Assembly: GCF_002086515.1 (NCBI RefSeq)
Contig: NZ_MVHH01000033.1
Span: 1-48,380 of the forward strand
Reading direction: 5' to 3'
Length of the DNA: 48,380 nucleotides
Source: Mycolicibacter arupensis
GTDB taxonomy: Bacteria > Actinomycetota > Actinomycetes > Mycobacteriales > Mycobacteriaceae
Positions within the stretch are counted from its first letter, which is position 1. Every line of letters begins with the position of its first letter. The translations under genes and the position numbers were made by a program. The notes beneath the pieces are model-generated. The model was not told the origin of the DNA. It ran no database searches and worked only from the letters and a program-made list of their open reading frames with translations. Positions 1 through 8,909 of the stretch are shown here, in pieces.

Positions 1-2243
1 CCGCCCCCACCGCCGCCCGAACCTGTCTCCGGCCGGGTGCCGCCGTTCAGGAGGGTCTCGAAAGCGTTGAAAAGGCCACCCAGGCCGACGGCTCCGGTGC
101 CGCCGGACCCGCCCTGCCCGGCGACTCCGCCGTTGCTGCTGCCCCCGGCTCCGCCGGCTCCGCCGTTGCCGCCGCCGGTGCCGAAGAGAGAGCCTGACCC
201 GCCCGTTCCTCCGGCGCCGCCGTACCCAGCAGACGCACCGTCGGTGCCGTCGCCGCCCGTCCCACCGGTACCGCCATTGCCTCCGGTTCCGGAGAAGAGG
301 CCGCTAGAAGCCCCGTTTCCGCCTGTTCCGCCATTGCCGGCCAAGGCGTCGGTGCCGCTGGCATCGCCGCCGTTACCTCCTGCGCCGCCGCTGCCGGCGG
401 CACCTGAGCCGCCCAGCAGGCCGCCGCCGCCGCTGCCGTCGCCGCCATTACCGCCGCTGCCGGCCAGACCCTCGGTCCCGATGACGGCTCCGCCCGCGCC
501 ACCGGCGCCGCCGTCTGCGCCACTACCGCCGAAAACCGAGGTGATCGAGCCAAGGAGGGGATTCTCCAAAACTCCGGACATAGCGGCGAGCCGGTCGATC
601 TGGGCCTGGATCTCCTCGGGCGTTTTGCCGGAGAGGACCGAGAGCTGCCTGAGCGCACCGCCGAACTGCTCGGGCGAGCTGTAGACACCGGCAAACGAAC
701 CGGCGGTGCCGCCGTCGCCGCCGCTGCCCGCTGTGGCACCGGTGCCGGTGCTGGCACCGCCCGTTCCGCCGACACCTCCGGCGCCGGCGGTACCGCCGCT
801 GACCACGGCGCCCAGCCCGCCAGTGCCACCGTCGCCGCCCGTACCGGCGACGCTGTCGGCACCGGTGGCAGCGCCGCCGGTCCCGCCGGTCCCGCCGTTT
901 CCGCCCTGCCCGCCGAACAGGAACCCGCCGATTCCACCGAAGCCACCCTGGCCGCCGGCACCGGCGGTGCTGCCGTCACCGACTGCGGCGCCGCCGGTGC
1001 CACCACCACCGCCCGCGCCACCAGCGCCGCCGAAGATGGCGAAAGCGGAGCCGCCTTGACCGCCGATGCCGCCGGCTCCTGCGAGGGCGTCATCGCCGTC
1101 AACGGCGCCGCCGGCGCCGCCCTGGCCTCCTGCGGCGCCGGTGCCGCCGAACAATGAGAAGGTCCCGCCGCCCATTCCGCCGTTGCCGCCGGCGCCGCCC
1201 GCATCGGTGGCGTCGCCGCCGGTGCCACCGGCACCGGCCGCCCCGCCGGTTACGCCGCCGAATCGCGCCCACGACAGGGCGCCGTCGCCGCCGTTGCCAC
1301 CGGTCCCGCCGGTCAGGCCGCCACCGCCGGCCCCGCCGTTGCCGCCGGCGCCACCGATCTTGAACAGTTGGGCTCCCAGTGATGGTTTCGAGCCTTCGTC
1401 TGTCGGGCCGTTGGCGACGGGGCCGCCACCGCTGCCGCCATTGCCCCCGGCCCCTCCGACGCCGTTCAGTGAGTCGCCGCCGGCCCCGCCGTTACCGCCG
1501 AAACCGCCTACGGAGAACCACATTCCGGCCGCGCCGCCGCCGTCACCACCGTCGCCGCCAATCGCGCCGGCCAGGCCCTCACCGCCGTTGCCACCCGCGC
1601 CGCCGAATCCGATGAGCGCGCCGCTGAGGCCGCCGTCACCGCCGTCGGCGCCGGCCCCACCGATTCCGCCGGCCCCGCCGTTGCCGAACCAGACGGCGGC
1701 CCCGCCGTCTCCGCCCGTCACCCCGGCGACGTCGGAGTCGTAACCGTTGCCGCCGTCGCCGAACAGCCAGCCGCCCGTGCCGCCGTTGGGGTCGATCTCC
1801 GTGCCGTCGACGCCGTTGCAGATCAGCCCGCACACGGCGCCGGAGGCGAACAGGGGATTGATCAGGTCGCCCACCTGCTGCCCAAAGGAGCTGGACATCC
1901 AGTCCTGCATACCGGTGTGCAACTGCAGATAGAGGCCCTGGGCGAAGTCATCGAGGCTGAATGTGGAGTAGTCGGCGGCGCCCAAGCCGTCGAACCAGGT
2001 CGACACGTCGCCCAGGCCCAGGGCCGACGGATCGAACACCGCGGTGCCGATCTCGGTGAAAAAGCCGGTGTCTGACCAGTTGGCCGGGTCGAACCAAAAA
2101 GTCGGGTCGAGCAGATCTTCCAGATCGGCGTTGGCGGTGGGTGCCAGCCCCAGCGGGCCCACTCCCAAGGCCAGAACGGCCGCCGAGGCGCCCATCACCA
2201 GGCCCCGGGGACGACGGTGAGCGCTGCGGCGTTGACGCGACAT
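1..2243 (-). CDS. PGRS-repeat secreted protein without PE domain (3' end outside window)
   Basis: The minus strand stays open from an ATG at 2243 to the window edge (at least 747 codons), so the C-terminus is not seen. The N-terminus is Arg-rich and then hydrophobic (RRPRGLVMGASAAVLALGVG, ending near TANADL), which looks like a signal peptide with an AxA-type cleavage site at about residues 35-40. There is no PE domain. A non-repetitive segment rich in Asp, Trp and Phe (about 40-150) precedes long runs of Gly-Gly-Ala/Gly-Gly-Asn/Gly-Gly-Asp triplets from about residue 155. A non-PGRS island with YSSPEQFGG and the helical KTPEEIQAQIDRLAAMSG lies at about 515-566. Proline-rich reading frames on the plus strand are its antisense shadow. 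Such signal-peptide PGRS proteins are known in non-tuberculous mycobacteria. Function unknown, probably cell surface. Confidence 0.85.
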   Translation of the reverse strand, partial: MSRQRRSAHRRPRGLVMGASAAVLALGVGPLGLAPTANADLEDLLDPTFWFDPANWSDTGFFTEIGTAVFDPSALGLGDVSTWFDGLGAADYSTFSLDDFAQGLYLQLHTGMQDWMSSSFGQQVGDLINPLFASGAVCGLICNGVDGTEIDPNGGTGGWLFGDGGNGYDSDVAGVTGGDGGAAVWFGNGGAGGIGGAGADGGDGGLSGALIGFGGAGGNGGEGLAGAIGGDGGDGGGAAGMWFSVGGFGGNGGAGGDSLNGVGGAGGNGGSGGGPVANGPTDEGSKPSLGAQLFKIGGAGGNGGAGGGGLTGGTGGNGGDGALSWARFGGVTGGAAGAGGTGGDATDAGGAGGNGGMGGGTFSLFGGTGAAGGQGGAGGAVDGDDALAGAGGIGGQGGSAFAIFGGAGGAGGGGGTGGAAVGDGSTAGAGGQGGFGGIGGFLFGGQGGNGGTGGTGGAATGADSVAGTGGDGGTGGLGAVVSGGTAGAGGVGGTGGASTGTGATAGSGGDGGTAGSFAGVYSSPEQFGGALRQLSVLSGKTPEEIQAQIDRLAAMSGVLENPLLGSITSVFGGSGADGGAGGAGGAVIGTEGLAGSGGNGGDGSGGGGLLGGSGAAGSGGAGGNGGDASGTDALAGNGGTGGNGASSGLFSGTGGNGGTGGTGGDGTDGASAGYGGAGGTGGSGSLFGTGGGNGGAGGAGGSSNGGVAGQGGSGGTGAVGLGGLFNAFETLLNGGTRPETGSGGGGG

Positions 2244-2282
2244 GGGGGCCTCTCGGTGGGCGGTCGCGGCGACAGTGCCGAA

Positions 2283-2306
2283 CCGGATCAGGGGTCTGCG
2301 ATCCGG
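2283..2306. other. Inverted repeat upstream of the PGRS gene
   Basis: A perfect 7-bp inverted repeat, CCGGATC at 2283-2289 and GATCCGG at 2300-2306, is separated by 10 nt. It lies 40-63 nt upstream of the PGRS ATG and 73 nt beyond the fadD stop, so it could be an operator, a 5'-UTR hairpin or a weak terminator of fadD, which is also transcribed leftward. No T-tract follows. The hexamer TACGGT (complement of 2312-2317) just upstream is a possible -10 box. Confidence 0.35.
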
Positions 2307-2378
2307 AATTTACCGTAACTTAAGCATGCCTGCAGGGTGCTGACCGGCCACTGTCGGTGACTTCGAAGGTGCAGACGG

Positions 2379-3920
2379 CTACTGCGCTTCGTCCTGTTCT
2401 GAAAGATGCTCGCGCAGATGGTATTTCACCACTTTGCCGGACTGTGTGCGGGGTAGGGCGTCGACGAACTCCAGGCGTACAGGCAATTTGAACGCCGCGA
2501 GCCTGCCGCGCGCGTGGTCGCGCAACTCTTCGAGTTCCAATGTCGCACCCGGGCGCAGCGCCACCACCGCGGTCACCGCCTCGCCCCACCTTTCGTGCGG
2601 GGTGCCCAGCACCGCGACTTCGGCCACGGCTGGGTGCCCGTAGAGCACGTCTTCGACCTCTGCCGGATACACGTTCTCGCCGCCGGAGATCACCATGTCC
2701 TTCACCCGGTCGAGCACCCAGATGTAGCCCTCATCGTCGGCCTGCCCGATATCGCCGGTGTGAAACCAACCGTCGGCGTCGATCACCGCGGCAGTGGCCT
2801 CGGGGTTTCGCCAGTAGCCGGCCATCACCTGCGGCCCTCGAACGCAGATCTCTCCGCGCGCACCCGCGGCTACCGGCTGATTGTCGACGTCGACGAGTCG
2901 CACATCCGACAACGGCAGCACCTGATTGCCCGCGGCGCCGATCTTCACCCCGACCTCATCGGTGCGCAGCACCAAGGCCAGGGGGGCGGTCTCGGTGAGT
3001 CCGTAGCCCTGGGCGAAGGGAATTCCGCGATCGCCATAGAGCCGGATCAGCGGCTCAGGCACCGGCGCGCCGCCGCAGACGAAGTTGCGCACGCTCGACA
3101 GGTCGGTGTCGGCGAACTCCGGGCACTGGCTCATGAACAGAAACATCGCCGGGACCCCGAACATGGTGGTGATCCGGTGCTCGGCGATCAGCCGCAGCGC
3201 CTCGGCTGGGTCGAAGGTGGGCAGCAGCACTATCTGCCCGCCCTTCTGCAGGGTCACCAGCGTGGTGACGTTGAGGCCGCCGATGTGAAACAGCGGTGCG
3301 CAGACCAGCGACACGTCGGTCTGACTGGTGTCGAACGTCAGCAGGGCATTGACGTTGTTCCAGAACAGGTTTGCGTGGGTGAGCATGGCCCCCTTGGGAT
3401 GCCCGGTGGTGCCGGAGGTGTACATGATCACCGCGATGTCATCGGGTTCGGTGAATACCGGATCGGCCAGGGGAGCACGCTGCGCCAGGAGCTCATCGAG
3501 TACCTCTACGCCCGCGACGGGGTCCAGGGCGATCATTCGCTGCAGACCCGCCTGCGTGCGCACCTGTTCGATGACCGCCGCACGCTCGGCGTCGGCGATC
3601 AGGGTGTGTACCTGGGCATTGCCCAGGATGTAGCCCAGCTCGGCGGCGGTCAGTCGCCAGTTCAGCGGGACGAAAGCCGCGCCGATCCGGGCGGCGGCGA
3701 ACAGTGTCACCAGGAAGTCGGGGTGGTTCAGACCCGCATAGCCGACGCGGTCCCCGCGCTGGGTGCCACCTGCGGCCAGCTCGGCCGCCAATCGGTCTAT
3801 CCGATCCGCGAAATCGCGATAGGTCCAGGTGTTCTCACCGAAGGTGATGGCCGGTAGGTGCGGCGTTGCCGCCGCCCGCCGGGCGATCCAGGAGCCGAGG
3901 TCGATCGGGGGTGTCCGCAC
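2379..3920 (-). CDS. Acyl-CoA synthetase (FadD13-like AMP-dependent ligase)
   Basis: From the GTG at 3920 the protein has 513 residues. It carries the ANL-superfamily signatures in order: the P-loop YTSGTTGHPKG, the QGYGLTE adenylate motif, DGWFHTGDIG, the hinge region DRVKDMVISGGENVYPAE, and the C-terminal catalytic Lys in RTQSGKVVK. Length and motif wording resemble mycobacterial FadD13 (503 aa). It would activate a carboxylic or fatty acid to an acyl-AMP and then an acyl-CoA; the substrate cannot be read from sequence. The frame is open up to an ATG at 3989, but the extra residues are unlike the family and a leaderless promoter sits 7 nt before the GTG at 3920. Divergently arranged with the phosphatase-superfamily gene. 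Confidence 0.88.
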   Translation of the reverse strand: MRTPPIDLGSWIARRAAATPHLPAITFGENTWTYRDFADRIDRLAAELAAGGTQRGDRVGYAGLNHPDFLVTLFAAARIGAAFVPLNWRLTAAELGYILGNAQVHTLIADAERAAVIEQVRTQAGLQRMIALDPVAGVEVLDELLAQRAPLADPVFTEPDDIAVIMYTSGTTGHPKGAMLTHANLFWNNVNALLTFDTSQTDVSLVCAPLFHIGGLNVTTLVTLQKGGQIVLLPTFDPAEALRLIAEHRITTMFGVPAMFLFMSQCPEFADTDLSSVRNFVCGGAPVPEPLIRLYGDRGIPFAQGYGLTETAPLALVLRTDEVGVKIGAAGNQVLPLSDVRLVDVDNQPVAAGARGEICVRGPQVMAGYWRNPEATAAVIDADGWFHTGDIGQADDEGYIWVLDRVKDMVISGGENVYPAEVEDVLYGHPAVAEVAVLGTPHERWGEAVTAVVALRPGATLELEELRDHARGRLAAFKLPVRLEFVDALPRTQSGKVVKYHLREHLSEQDEAQ

Positions 3921-3927
3921 CCGAAGA

Positions 3928-3933
3928 ACGCTA
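3928..3933 (-). promoter_or_regulatory. -10 box of leaderless fadD-like gene
   Basis: TAGCGT on the minus strand lies 7 nt before the GTG at 3920. The fit to TANNNT plus 6-8 nt, and the lack of a Shine-Dalgarno, suggest that transcription begins at the start codon. Confidence 0.55.
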
Positions 3934-4045
3934 GCCTCGGCGGTGTCGCAACGCGGGCGGTTCGCGTAGCGAGTGCACATGGGCGCCATGGGTACCGATC
4001 AGACCTGCGCTGCAGCGCCGAATCGGTCGATGGCAGGCTGAACCG

Positions 4046-5161
4046 GTGCCCGGTTCGATCTGCGACATTCTGCCCTCCACGGCCGCGCTGCTGGGGGTTC
4101 CGGACGCAACCGACACACTCGGTCTGCGCGAGCGGGTCGGCGACGTGCAGCGAGTGGTGTTGGTGCTGGTCGACGGCCTGGGCTATCACCTGTTACCGCA
4201 ACTGACCCGTGATGCGCCGTTGCTGGCCTCGGTGCTGGCCGGCACCATGGGGCACCTGAGCGAGTTGTCGTGCACCTTCCCGTCCACGACGCCGACGAAC
4301 CTGGTCTCGCTGGGTACCGGCGTGCCGCCGGGCGAGCACGGTGTACTGGGCTTCACCGTCAACATTCCCGGAACCGAGCAGCTGCTCACCCACATCTTCT
4401 GGGGCGACGATCCGTCCCCCGCGGTGTGGCAGCCGGTGCCCACCTGGTTCGAGCGGCTGGGTGCTGCCGGCGTGGGCGCCCGCGCTGTGCTCCCGGAGCC
4501 TTTCGTCGGCAGCGGCTTGACCGAGGCCGCCTACCGTGGCGCTCAGTTCTGTCCGGTGGGCAAGGGTGAGTCCTACGCGCGCCGCGTCGTCGCCGAGCTG
4601 GCCTCGCCGGGCCTGGTCTACGCCTACACCGCCGCCCTCGACAACGCGGCGCATGCGTCCGGGGTCGGCTCAGCGCACTGGCATGCCGCAGCCGCCAGGG
4701 TCGATGCGCTGCTGGAACATCTGCTGACAAACCTGCCCGACGATGCGGCGCTGGTGATCACCGCAGACCATGGCGGCATCAATGTGCCCGAACGGGCCCG
4801 GATCGATCTGGACGCCGACCCGGTGCTGAGCGCGGGGATCCGGGTGGTGGCGGGCGAACCGCGGGTCCGCTACCTGCATACCGAACCGGGTGCAACGGCC
4901 GATGTGGTGGGAGCTTGGACCGAGCGTCTGGCCGGGCGGGCCCTGGTCCAGAGCCGGGAGCAGGCGGTGGCCTCCGGCGTGTTCGGCCCGGTGTCCGAGG
5001 GACACCTGGCGCGTATCGGCGATGTGGTGGTCACGTGCACCGGCGACACCGCGATCATGGCGACCAAACACGAGCCGCCGCAGGCCTCGGCATTGGTGGG
5101 TTTCCACGGCGGGCTGACCCCGGCCGAGACGGCGATCCCGCTCATCGTCCTTTCTCGCTGA
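4046..5161 (+). CDS. Alkaline-phosphatase-superfamily (nucleotide pyrophosphatase/phosphodiesterase-like) enzyme
   Basis: The GTG-initiated protein has 371 residues. Two-metal sites of the AP/NPP superfamily are recognisable: Asp43 in VVLVLVDGLG, a Thr nucleophile in FPSTTPTN (about 81-84), Asp199 and His203 in ALDNAAH, the Asp-His pair in VITADHGG (241-242), and His354 in FHGGLTPAE. It probably hydrolyses a phosphodiester or phosphomonoester; the substrate is unknown. No signal peptide is visible, so it is likely cytoplasmic. CAGGCT 6 nt before the GTG is one base off the leaderless -10 pattern seen elsewhere here. It converges on the antiporter gene, with a GC hairpin between. Confidence 0.85.
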   Translation: MPGSICDILPSTAALLGVPDATDTLGLRERVGDVQRVVLVLVDGLGYHLLPQLTRDAPLLASVLAGTMGHLSELSCTFPSTTPTNLVSLGTGVPPGEHGVLGFTVNIPGTEQLLTHIFWGDDPSPAVWQPVPTWFERLGAAGVGARAVLPEPFVGSGLTEAAYRGAQFCPVGKGESYARRVVAELASPGLVYAYTAALDNAAHASGVGSAHWHAAAARVDALLEHLLTNLPDDAALVITADHGGINVPERARIDLDADPVLSAGIRVVAGEPRVRYLHTEPGATADVVGAWTERLAGRALVQSREQAVASGVFGPVSEGHLARIGDVVVTCTGDTAIMATKHEPPQASALVGFHGGLTPAETAIPLIVLSR

Positions 5162-5195
5162 CCCTGCGCTGAGGGCGTCGCGCACGCGCACTTTT

Positions 5196-5222
5196 GCGCC
5201 CAGGACGCAGAGTCCTGGGGCG
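5196..5222. terminator. GC hairpin between convergent genes
   Basis: CAGGAC (5201-5206) pairs with GTCCTG (5212-5217) around a 5-nt loop, and flanking GCGCC/GGGCG extend the stem imperfectly. It lies in the 67-nt gap between two converging genes and may stop transcription in both directions. There is no T-tract on the exit side of either strand, so efficiency is uncertain. Confidence 0.45.
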
Positions 5223-5228
5223 ACGGCG

Positions 5229-6725
5229 CTACTCCTTGATGCCGTACTCGTCGAACCAGTGGGCCAGCTTGCCGCGCCGGCTGACCGCCCGCAGGCGGCG
5301 TTCGGCCGACAACCGGGTGTCGCTGGTGGTGACGATCAGCAGCTCGTCGCCCACGGTGATCCGGGTGTCGGGCTGCGGGACGAAGGTGTCGCCCTTGCGG
5401 ATGATCAGGGTGATCACGCTTGGGTCGGGCAGCCGCAGTTCGAGCACCGAGACGTTGTGCAGCTTCGACCCGGGCTGCACCGTCATGGTCAGCAGCTCGG
5501 CCTCCAAGACGTCCAGGGGCGCGGCTTCCACCTGGATCTCGCGTGTGGTGTCTCGCGGGATCAGCCGCAGCCAGTGCGCGAACAGGCCCAGGCTGGGGCC
5601 CTGTACCACGGTGTAGACCACCACCAGGATGAACACGATGTTGAGCAGGCGATAGCTGTCCGGCACACCCTCGACGATCGGGAACGTGGCGAGCACGATC
5701 GGAACCGCGCCGCGCAGGCCTGCCCAGGACAGGAAGATCTGTTCGCGCCAGGGCACCCGGAACCAGATCAGCGACGCCACCACCGACAACGGCCGGCTCA
5801 GCAGCAACAGCACCGCCCCGATGATCAGTGCCGGCACCAGCTCCCCGGACAGCTGACTGGGGCTCACCAACAGCCCGAGCAAGACGAACAGCCCGATCTG
5901 CGCCAGCCAGCCGAGCCCCTCGGCGAAGGAGCGAATGGCCGCGCGATGCGGCAGGCCGGAGTTGGCCAGCACCACACCCGACAGATACGCCGCGATGAAG
6001 CCGCTGGAATGCACCGATGCGGCCGCCGCGAACGCCACCATCGCGAGCCCGAACGTCGCCAACGGGTAGAGGCCGGATGCCGGCAACGCCGCGCGGCGCA
6101 GCATCATGGCGCCCAGCAGCCCGGCGAGCAGCCCGATCGCCGATCCGGCCGCCAGCTCGTAGACCACCGCGCCGACAGCGTGGACCGGGTCGATCACCAG
6201 CGGTGTGGTGCTCAGCATCAGCACCACGATCGCCGCCGGCGCGTCGTTGAAACCGGACTCGGCTTCCAGCAGGCCGGCCACCCGCCTGGGCAGTGGCAGC
6301 ACGCGCAGGATGGAGAACACCGCCGCGGCGTCGGTCGGCGAGACGATGGCGCCCAGCAGGAACGCCAGTTGCCAACTGATACCCAGCAGCAGGTGCGCGG
6401 CCACCGCGATCACCGCCATGCTGACCACGACGCCGACGGTGGCTAAGACCGCCGCCGGCGCCAGCAAGGAGCGGATGTTGGCGAAGCGCGTCGTGAGACC
6501 GCCTTCGACCAGGATCACTGCCAGCGCGGTGGTGCCCAGGTCACTGGCCAGCTGCACGTCGGAGAAATCCAGGCCCAGCCCGTCGCTGCCGATCACCACC
6601 CCGACCAGCAGAAACAGCAACAGGCTGGGTAGCCCGACTCGATCGGCCGCGCGGGTGGCGATGATGCTGGCCAGCAGTACCAAGCCACCGATCAGCAGAG
6701 CCAGGTAGAGCTGTTCCAGGCTCAT
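5229..6725 (-). CDS. K+(Na+)/H+ antiporter, CPA family, with RCK_C (TrkA-C) domain
   Basis: The protein has 498 residues. About 12 hydrophobic segments fill residues 1-385, including the cation/proton antiporter signatures GAIVSPTDAAAVFSIL and ESGFNDAPA, which contain the transport-site Asp residues. Residues of about 405-490 form a cytoplasmic TrkA-C/RCK_C-like domain (HNVSVLELRLPDPSVITLII, then VGDELLIV). The layout matches the NhaP2/CvrA type that exchanges K+ or Na+ for H+. The start ATG has a GGGGGT ribosome site. It is divergent from a stand-alone TrkA-type regulator, so the two probably form a potassium-homeostasis pair. Confidence 0.9.
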   Translation of the reverse strand: MSLEQLYLALLIGGLVLLASIIATRAADRVGLPSLLLFLLVGVVIGSDGLGLDFSDVQLASDLGTTALAVILVEGGLTTRFANIRSLLAPAAVLATVGVVVSMAVIAVAAHLLLGISWQLAFLLGAIVSPTDAAAVFSILRVLPLPRRVAGLLEAESGFNDAPAAIVVLMLSTTPLVIDPVHAVGAVVYELAAGSAIGLLAGLLGAMMLRRAALPASGLYPLATFGLAMVAFAAAASVHSSGFIAAYLSGVVLANSGLPHRAAIRSFAEGLGWLAQIGLFVLLGLLVSPSQLSGELVPALIIGAVLLLLSRPLSVVASLIWFRVPWREQIFLSWAGLRGAVPIVLATFPIVEGVPDSYRLLNIVFILVVVYTVVQGPSLGLFAHWLRLIPRDTTREIQVEAAPLDVLEAELLTMTVQPGSKLHNVSVLELRLPDPSVITLIIRKGDTFVPQPDTRITVGDELLIVTTSDTRLSAERRLRAVSRRGKLAHWFDEYGIKE

Positions 6726-6882
6726 CTGACCCCCGTTCGGACTGGTGGTGGCGGTGGGACCCGCGAATGTGATTCGCTCAAAGTCAGCGGGTTCGTGTTA
6801 TCTGTCAGTAAATCAGTAGTGCTGTCACGACCGTGTTACGCCCGCAACGGCAGGGCCAACCCGGGGACTGAGGGGAGCAATC

Positions 6883-7563
6883 ATGCGCATCGGGATCGCC
6901 GGCGCCGGCGCGGTGGGGCGATCGGTCGCACGAGAACTGATCGGCGATGGCCACCGAGTGCTGCTGATCGAACGCAATCCCGCGCATTACCAACCCCGGA
7001 CCGTTCCGGACGCCGAGTGGCTGCTCGCCGACGCCTGCGAACTGAGCGCGCTGCGCGAATGCGGCATCGAGATGTGTGACGTGGTGATCGCCGCCACCGG
7101 CGACGACAAGGCCAACCTGGCCACCGCGCTGCTGGCCAAGGCGGAGTTCGGGGTGGCCCGGGTGGTGGCCAGGGTCAACAACGCCCGCAATGAGCCGTTG
7201 TTCACCGAAGAGTGGGGTATCGACGTGGCGGTCTCCACACCGCGGGCGATGGTCGCCGCGGTGGAAGGGGCCATCGACGTCGGGCATCTGGTGCCGTTGA
7301 TGGGCCTGCGGCGCGGGCAGGCCAGCCTGACGAAACTGACCCTGTCCGAGGACAATCCACTGATCGGCCGTCAGGTCTGCGACATCGTCCTGCCCGAGGG
7401 AGCCGCGCTGGTCGCAGTGCAGCGCGGTGAGCAGGTGATCCTGCCGCGGACCACCGCCGCGCTGCAGGCCGGTGACGAGATGTTGTTCGTGGCGGCCAGT
7501 GGCCTGGACGATGAGGTGCGGGCGGTGGTGTACGGCGCACCCAGCGGTAGAAGGTCGCAGTGA
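6883..7563 (+). CDS. TrkA-family potassium uptake regulatory protein (CeoC-like)
   Basis: The 226-residue protein starts with the Rossmann motif GAGAVG (RCK_N, about 1-125) and ends with a TrkA-C domain (about 140-220; VCDIVLPEGAALVAV, then GDEMLFVA). It closely resembles CeoC, one of two mycobacterial TrkA subunits that bind NAD(H)/ATP on the cytoplasmic face of a K+ channel or transporter. No TrkH/TrkG membrane subunit is present in the window. The only membrane partner nearby is the divergent antiporter, which makes regulation of that antiporter plausible but unproven. The ribosome site GAGGGGAG lies 6 nt before the ATG. Confidence 0.9.
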   Translation: MRIGIAGAGAVGRSVARELIGDGHRVLLIERNPAHYQPRTVPDAEWLLADACELSALRECGIEMCDVVIAATGDDKANLATALLAKAEFGVARVVARVNNARNEPLFTEEWGIDVAVSTPRAMVAAVEGAIDVGHLVPLMGLRRGQASLTKLTLSEDNPLIGRQVCDIVLPEGAALVAVQRGEQVILPRTTAALQAGDEMLFVAASGLDDEVRAVVYGAPSGRRSQ

Positions 7564-7588
7564 CACCGCGCCGACGCGGCGCGAACCC

Positions 7589-8527
7589 ATGAATGCGGGG
7601 TACAGCGAGAGCGATGACGCCGGGAGCCTGGCCAGCGGCGCCGGAGTCATGGCTACCGTGCTGGCAGCGGCTCGGGCCGCTGCGGCGTCACGCGGGCTGA
7701 TCAACGACCCGTTCGCGGCGCCGCTGGTGCACGAGGTGGGCTTGGACTTCTGCACGCGGGTGGCCGACGGCGATCTGGACATCAGTCGGCTCGGCAAGGA
7801 CGGTGGGTTTCCGCGATTTGCCGAGTTCTCCGCGGCGCGCACCCGATACTTCGACACGTTTCTCACCGATGCCGCGCGCGGCGGCATCCGGCAGGCGGTG
7901 ATCCTGGGCTCCGGGCTGGACACCCGCGCCTACCGACTGTGGTGGCCTCCCGAGACCACCCTCTACGAGGTCGATCACCCACATGTCGTGGACTTCAAAA
8001 CCGCCACCATGCGGTCCTGGGGCGCCGCGCCCAGCGTGAACCGGCGGGCAGTCGGCATCGACCTGCGCGAGGACTGGACGGTGGCCCTGCGGCGAGTGGG
8101 CTTCAACGCCGCTGAGCCCACCGTGTGGGTCATCGAGGGGCTGCTGGTCTGGTATGTGCCCTCCGATGCCCAGAATCGCCTACTCGACGGCGTCACCGCC
8201 CTCAGCGCACCGGGCAGCCGGGTGGCCGCTGACCACGCGGTGCCGCCCAGTCAGCCTCAGGCCGTACACCACACTTCGCTGGTCGAGCGGTGGCGTCAAC
8301 GGGGCCTGAGCCTCACCGGCCCCGGTCCGTTCTATTCGGGAGAACACGCCGATGTCGTCCGGTACCTGACCGAAAACGGTTGGACCGCAGCTCAGTCCGG
8401 AATCGCCGAACTGTTCTCGGCGGCGCGGCTGCCCCGGCTGTCCGACCGCGAGCTCGACGGCGCGCCGGCGGCCATCCGCTACGTCGCAGCGGCCCGCGCC
8501 TGTCCCGTGGGCGTTAGCCCGCCATGA
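7589..8527 (+). CDS. Putative SAM-dependent methyltransferase (mycobacterial TIGR00027/PPM1-like family)
   Basis: From the ATG at 7589 the protein has 312 residues, typical of the large mycobacterial putative methyltransferase family. Diagnostic stretches are SRGLINDPFAAPLV, the SAM motif ILGSGLDTRAYRL, the acidic post-II motif LYEVDHP, and VIEGLLVWY. Substrates in this family are generally unknown. The frame stays open further upstream, but earlier starts would lie inside the trkA-like gene. No clear ribosome site is seen, and MATVLAAARA 60 nt further in is an alternative start. It follows the TrkA gene by 25 nt and overlaps the tail of the convergent haemophore gene by 14 nt. Confidence 0.85.
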   Translation: MNAGYSESDDAGSLASGAGVMATVLAAARAAAASRGLINDPFAAPLVHEVGLDFCTRVADGDLDISRLGKDGGFPRFAEFSAARTRYFDTFLTDAARGGIRQAVILGSGLDTRAYRLWWPPETTLYEVDHPHVVDFKTATMRSWGAAPSVNRRAVGIDLREDWTVALRRVGFNAAEPTVWVIEGLLVWYVPSDAQNRLLDGVTALSAPGSRVAADHAVPPSQPQAVHHTSLVERWRQRGLSLTGPGPFYSGEHADVVRYLTENGWTAAQSGIAELFSAARLPRLSDRELDGAPAAIRYVAAARACPVGVSPP

Positions 8528-8909
8528 ATTCGGCGTAGGCCGAGGCTAACTCCGGCGGAAGACCGGTTGTGTTGCACTGCCGCTGCGTCTCGCCGATCGG
8601 TGCCAGGATTCCGCGCAGTTCGTAGTACTCCTGGGGGTGGGCGGTGAAGTAGCTGCGCACGTCCGCTGCGGCTTGCGGCCTGGGCGCGTTGATGGCCTGA
8701 TTGACCACCGCGTTGGCACCCGGGTGCGCGGCCAGGTACTGCTGCGCCGAACCGGTCACCGAGTTCACGGTGTGGGAAACTCCTGCCGGACTGCAGTCGG
8801 GTTCCGCAGATGCCGACGGGGCGGCGACCAGGGTGGCGGCGGTGGCGCCCAGCAGTCCGGCACCGAGGCCGAACCGGCGAATCATGGTGAAGCCGTGGGC
8901 GTTCGACAT
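8514..8909 (-). CDS. Secreted haemophore-like haem-binding protein (Rv0203 type)
   Basis: The 131-residue precursor has a signal peptide (basic start MIRRFG, hydrophobic LLGATAATLVA, cleavage near SASA). The mature helical domain has a Cys at each end (EPDCSPAG and QRQCNTTG) and the family phrases HTVNSVTGSAQQYLAAHPGA and VRSYFTAHPQEYYELRG. This matches the mycobacterial haemophore fold typified by Rv0203, which carries haem in the envelope to MmpL transporters. No MmpL or iron-uptake gene is adjacent, so its partner must be elsewhere. The start was chosen by a GAAGGA ribosome site 7 nt upstream. Its promoter would lie in 8910-9127. Confidence 0.82.
   Translation of the reverse strand: MSNAHGFTMIRRFGLGAGLLGATAATLVAAPSASAEPDCSPAGVSHTVNSVTGSAQQYLAAHPGANAVVNQAINAPRPQAAADVRSYFTAHPQEYYELRGILAPIGETQRQCNTTGLPPELASAYAEFMAG

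Noticed and set aside
37..1743. Long Pro-rich plus-strand reading frames
   Set aside because: They are the antisense of GGC-rich PGRS codons; the minus frame has a signal peptide and coherent PGRS sequence.
7472..7588. Upstream extension of the methyltransferase gene
   Set aside because: It would overlap most of the end of the TrkA gene and lacks family similarity; the ATG at 7589 fits.
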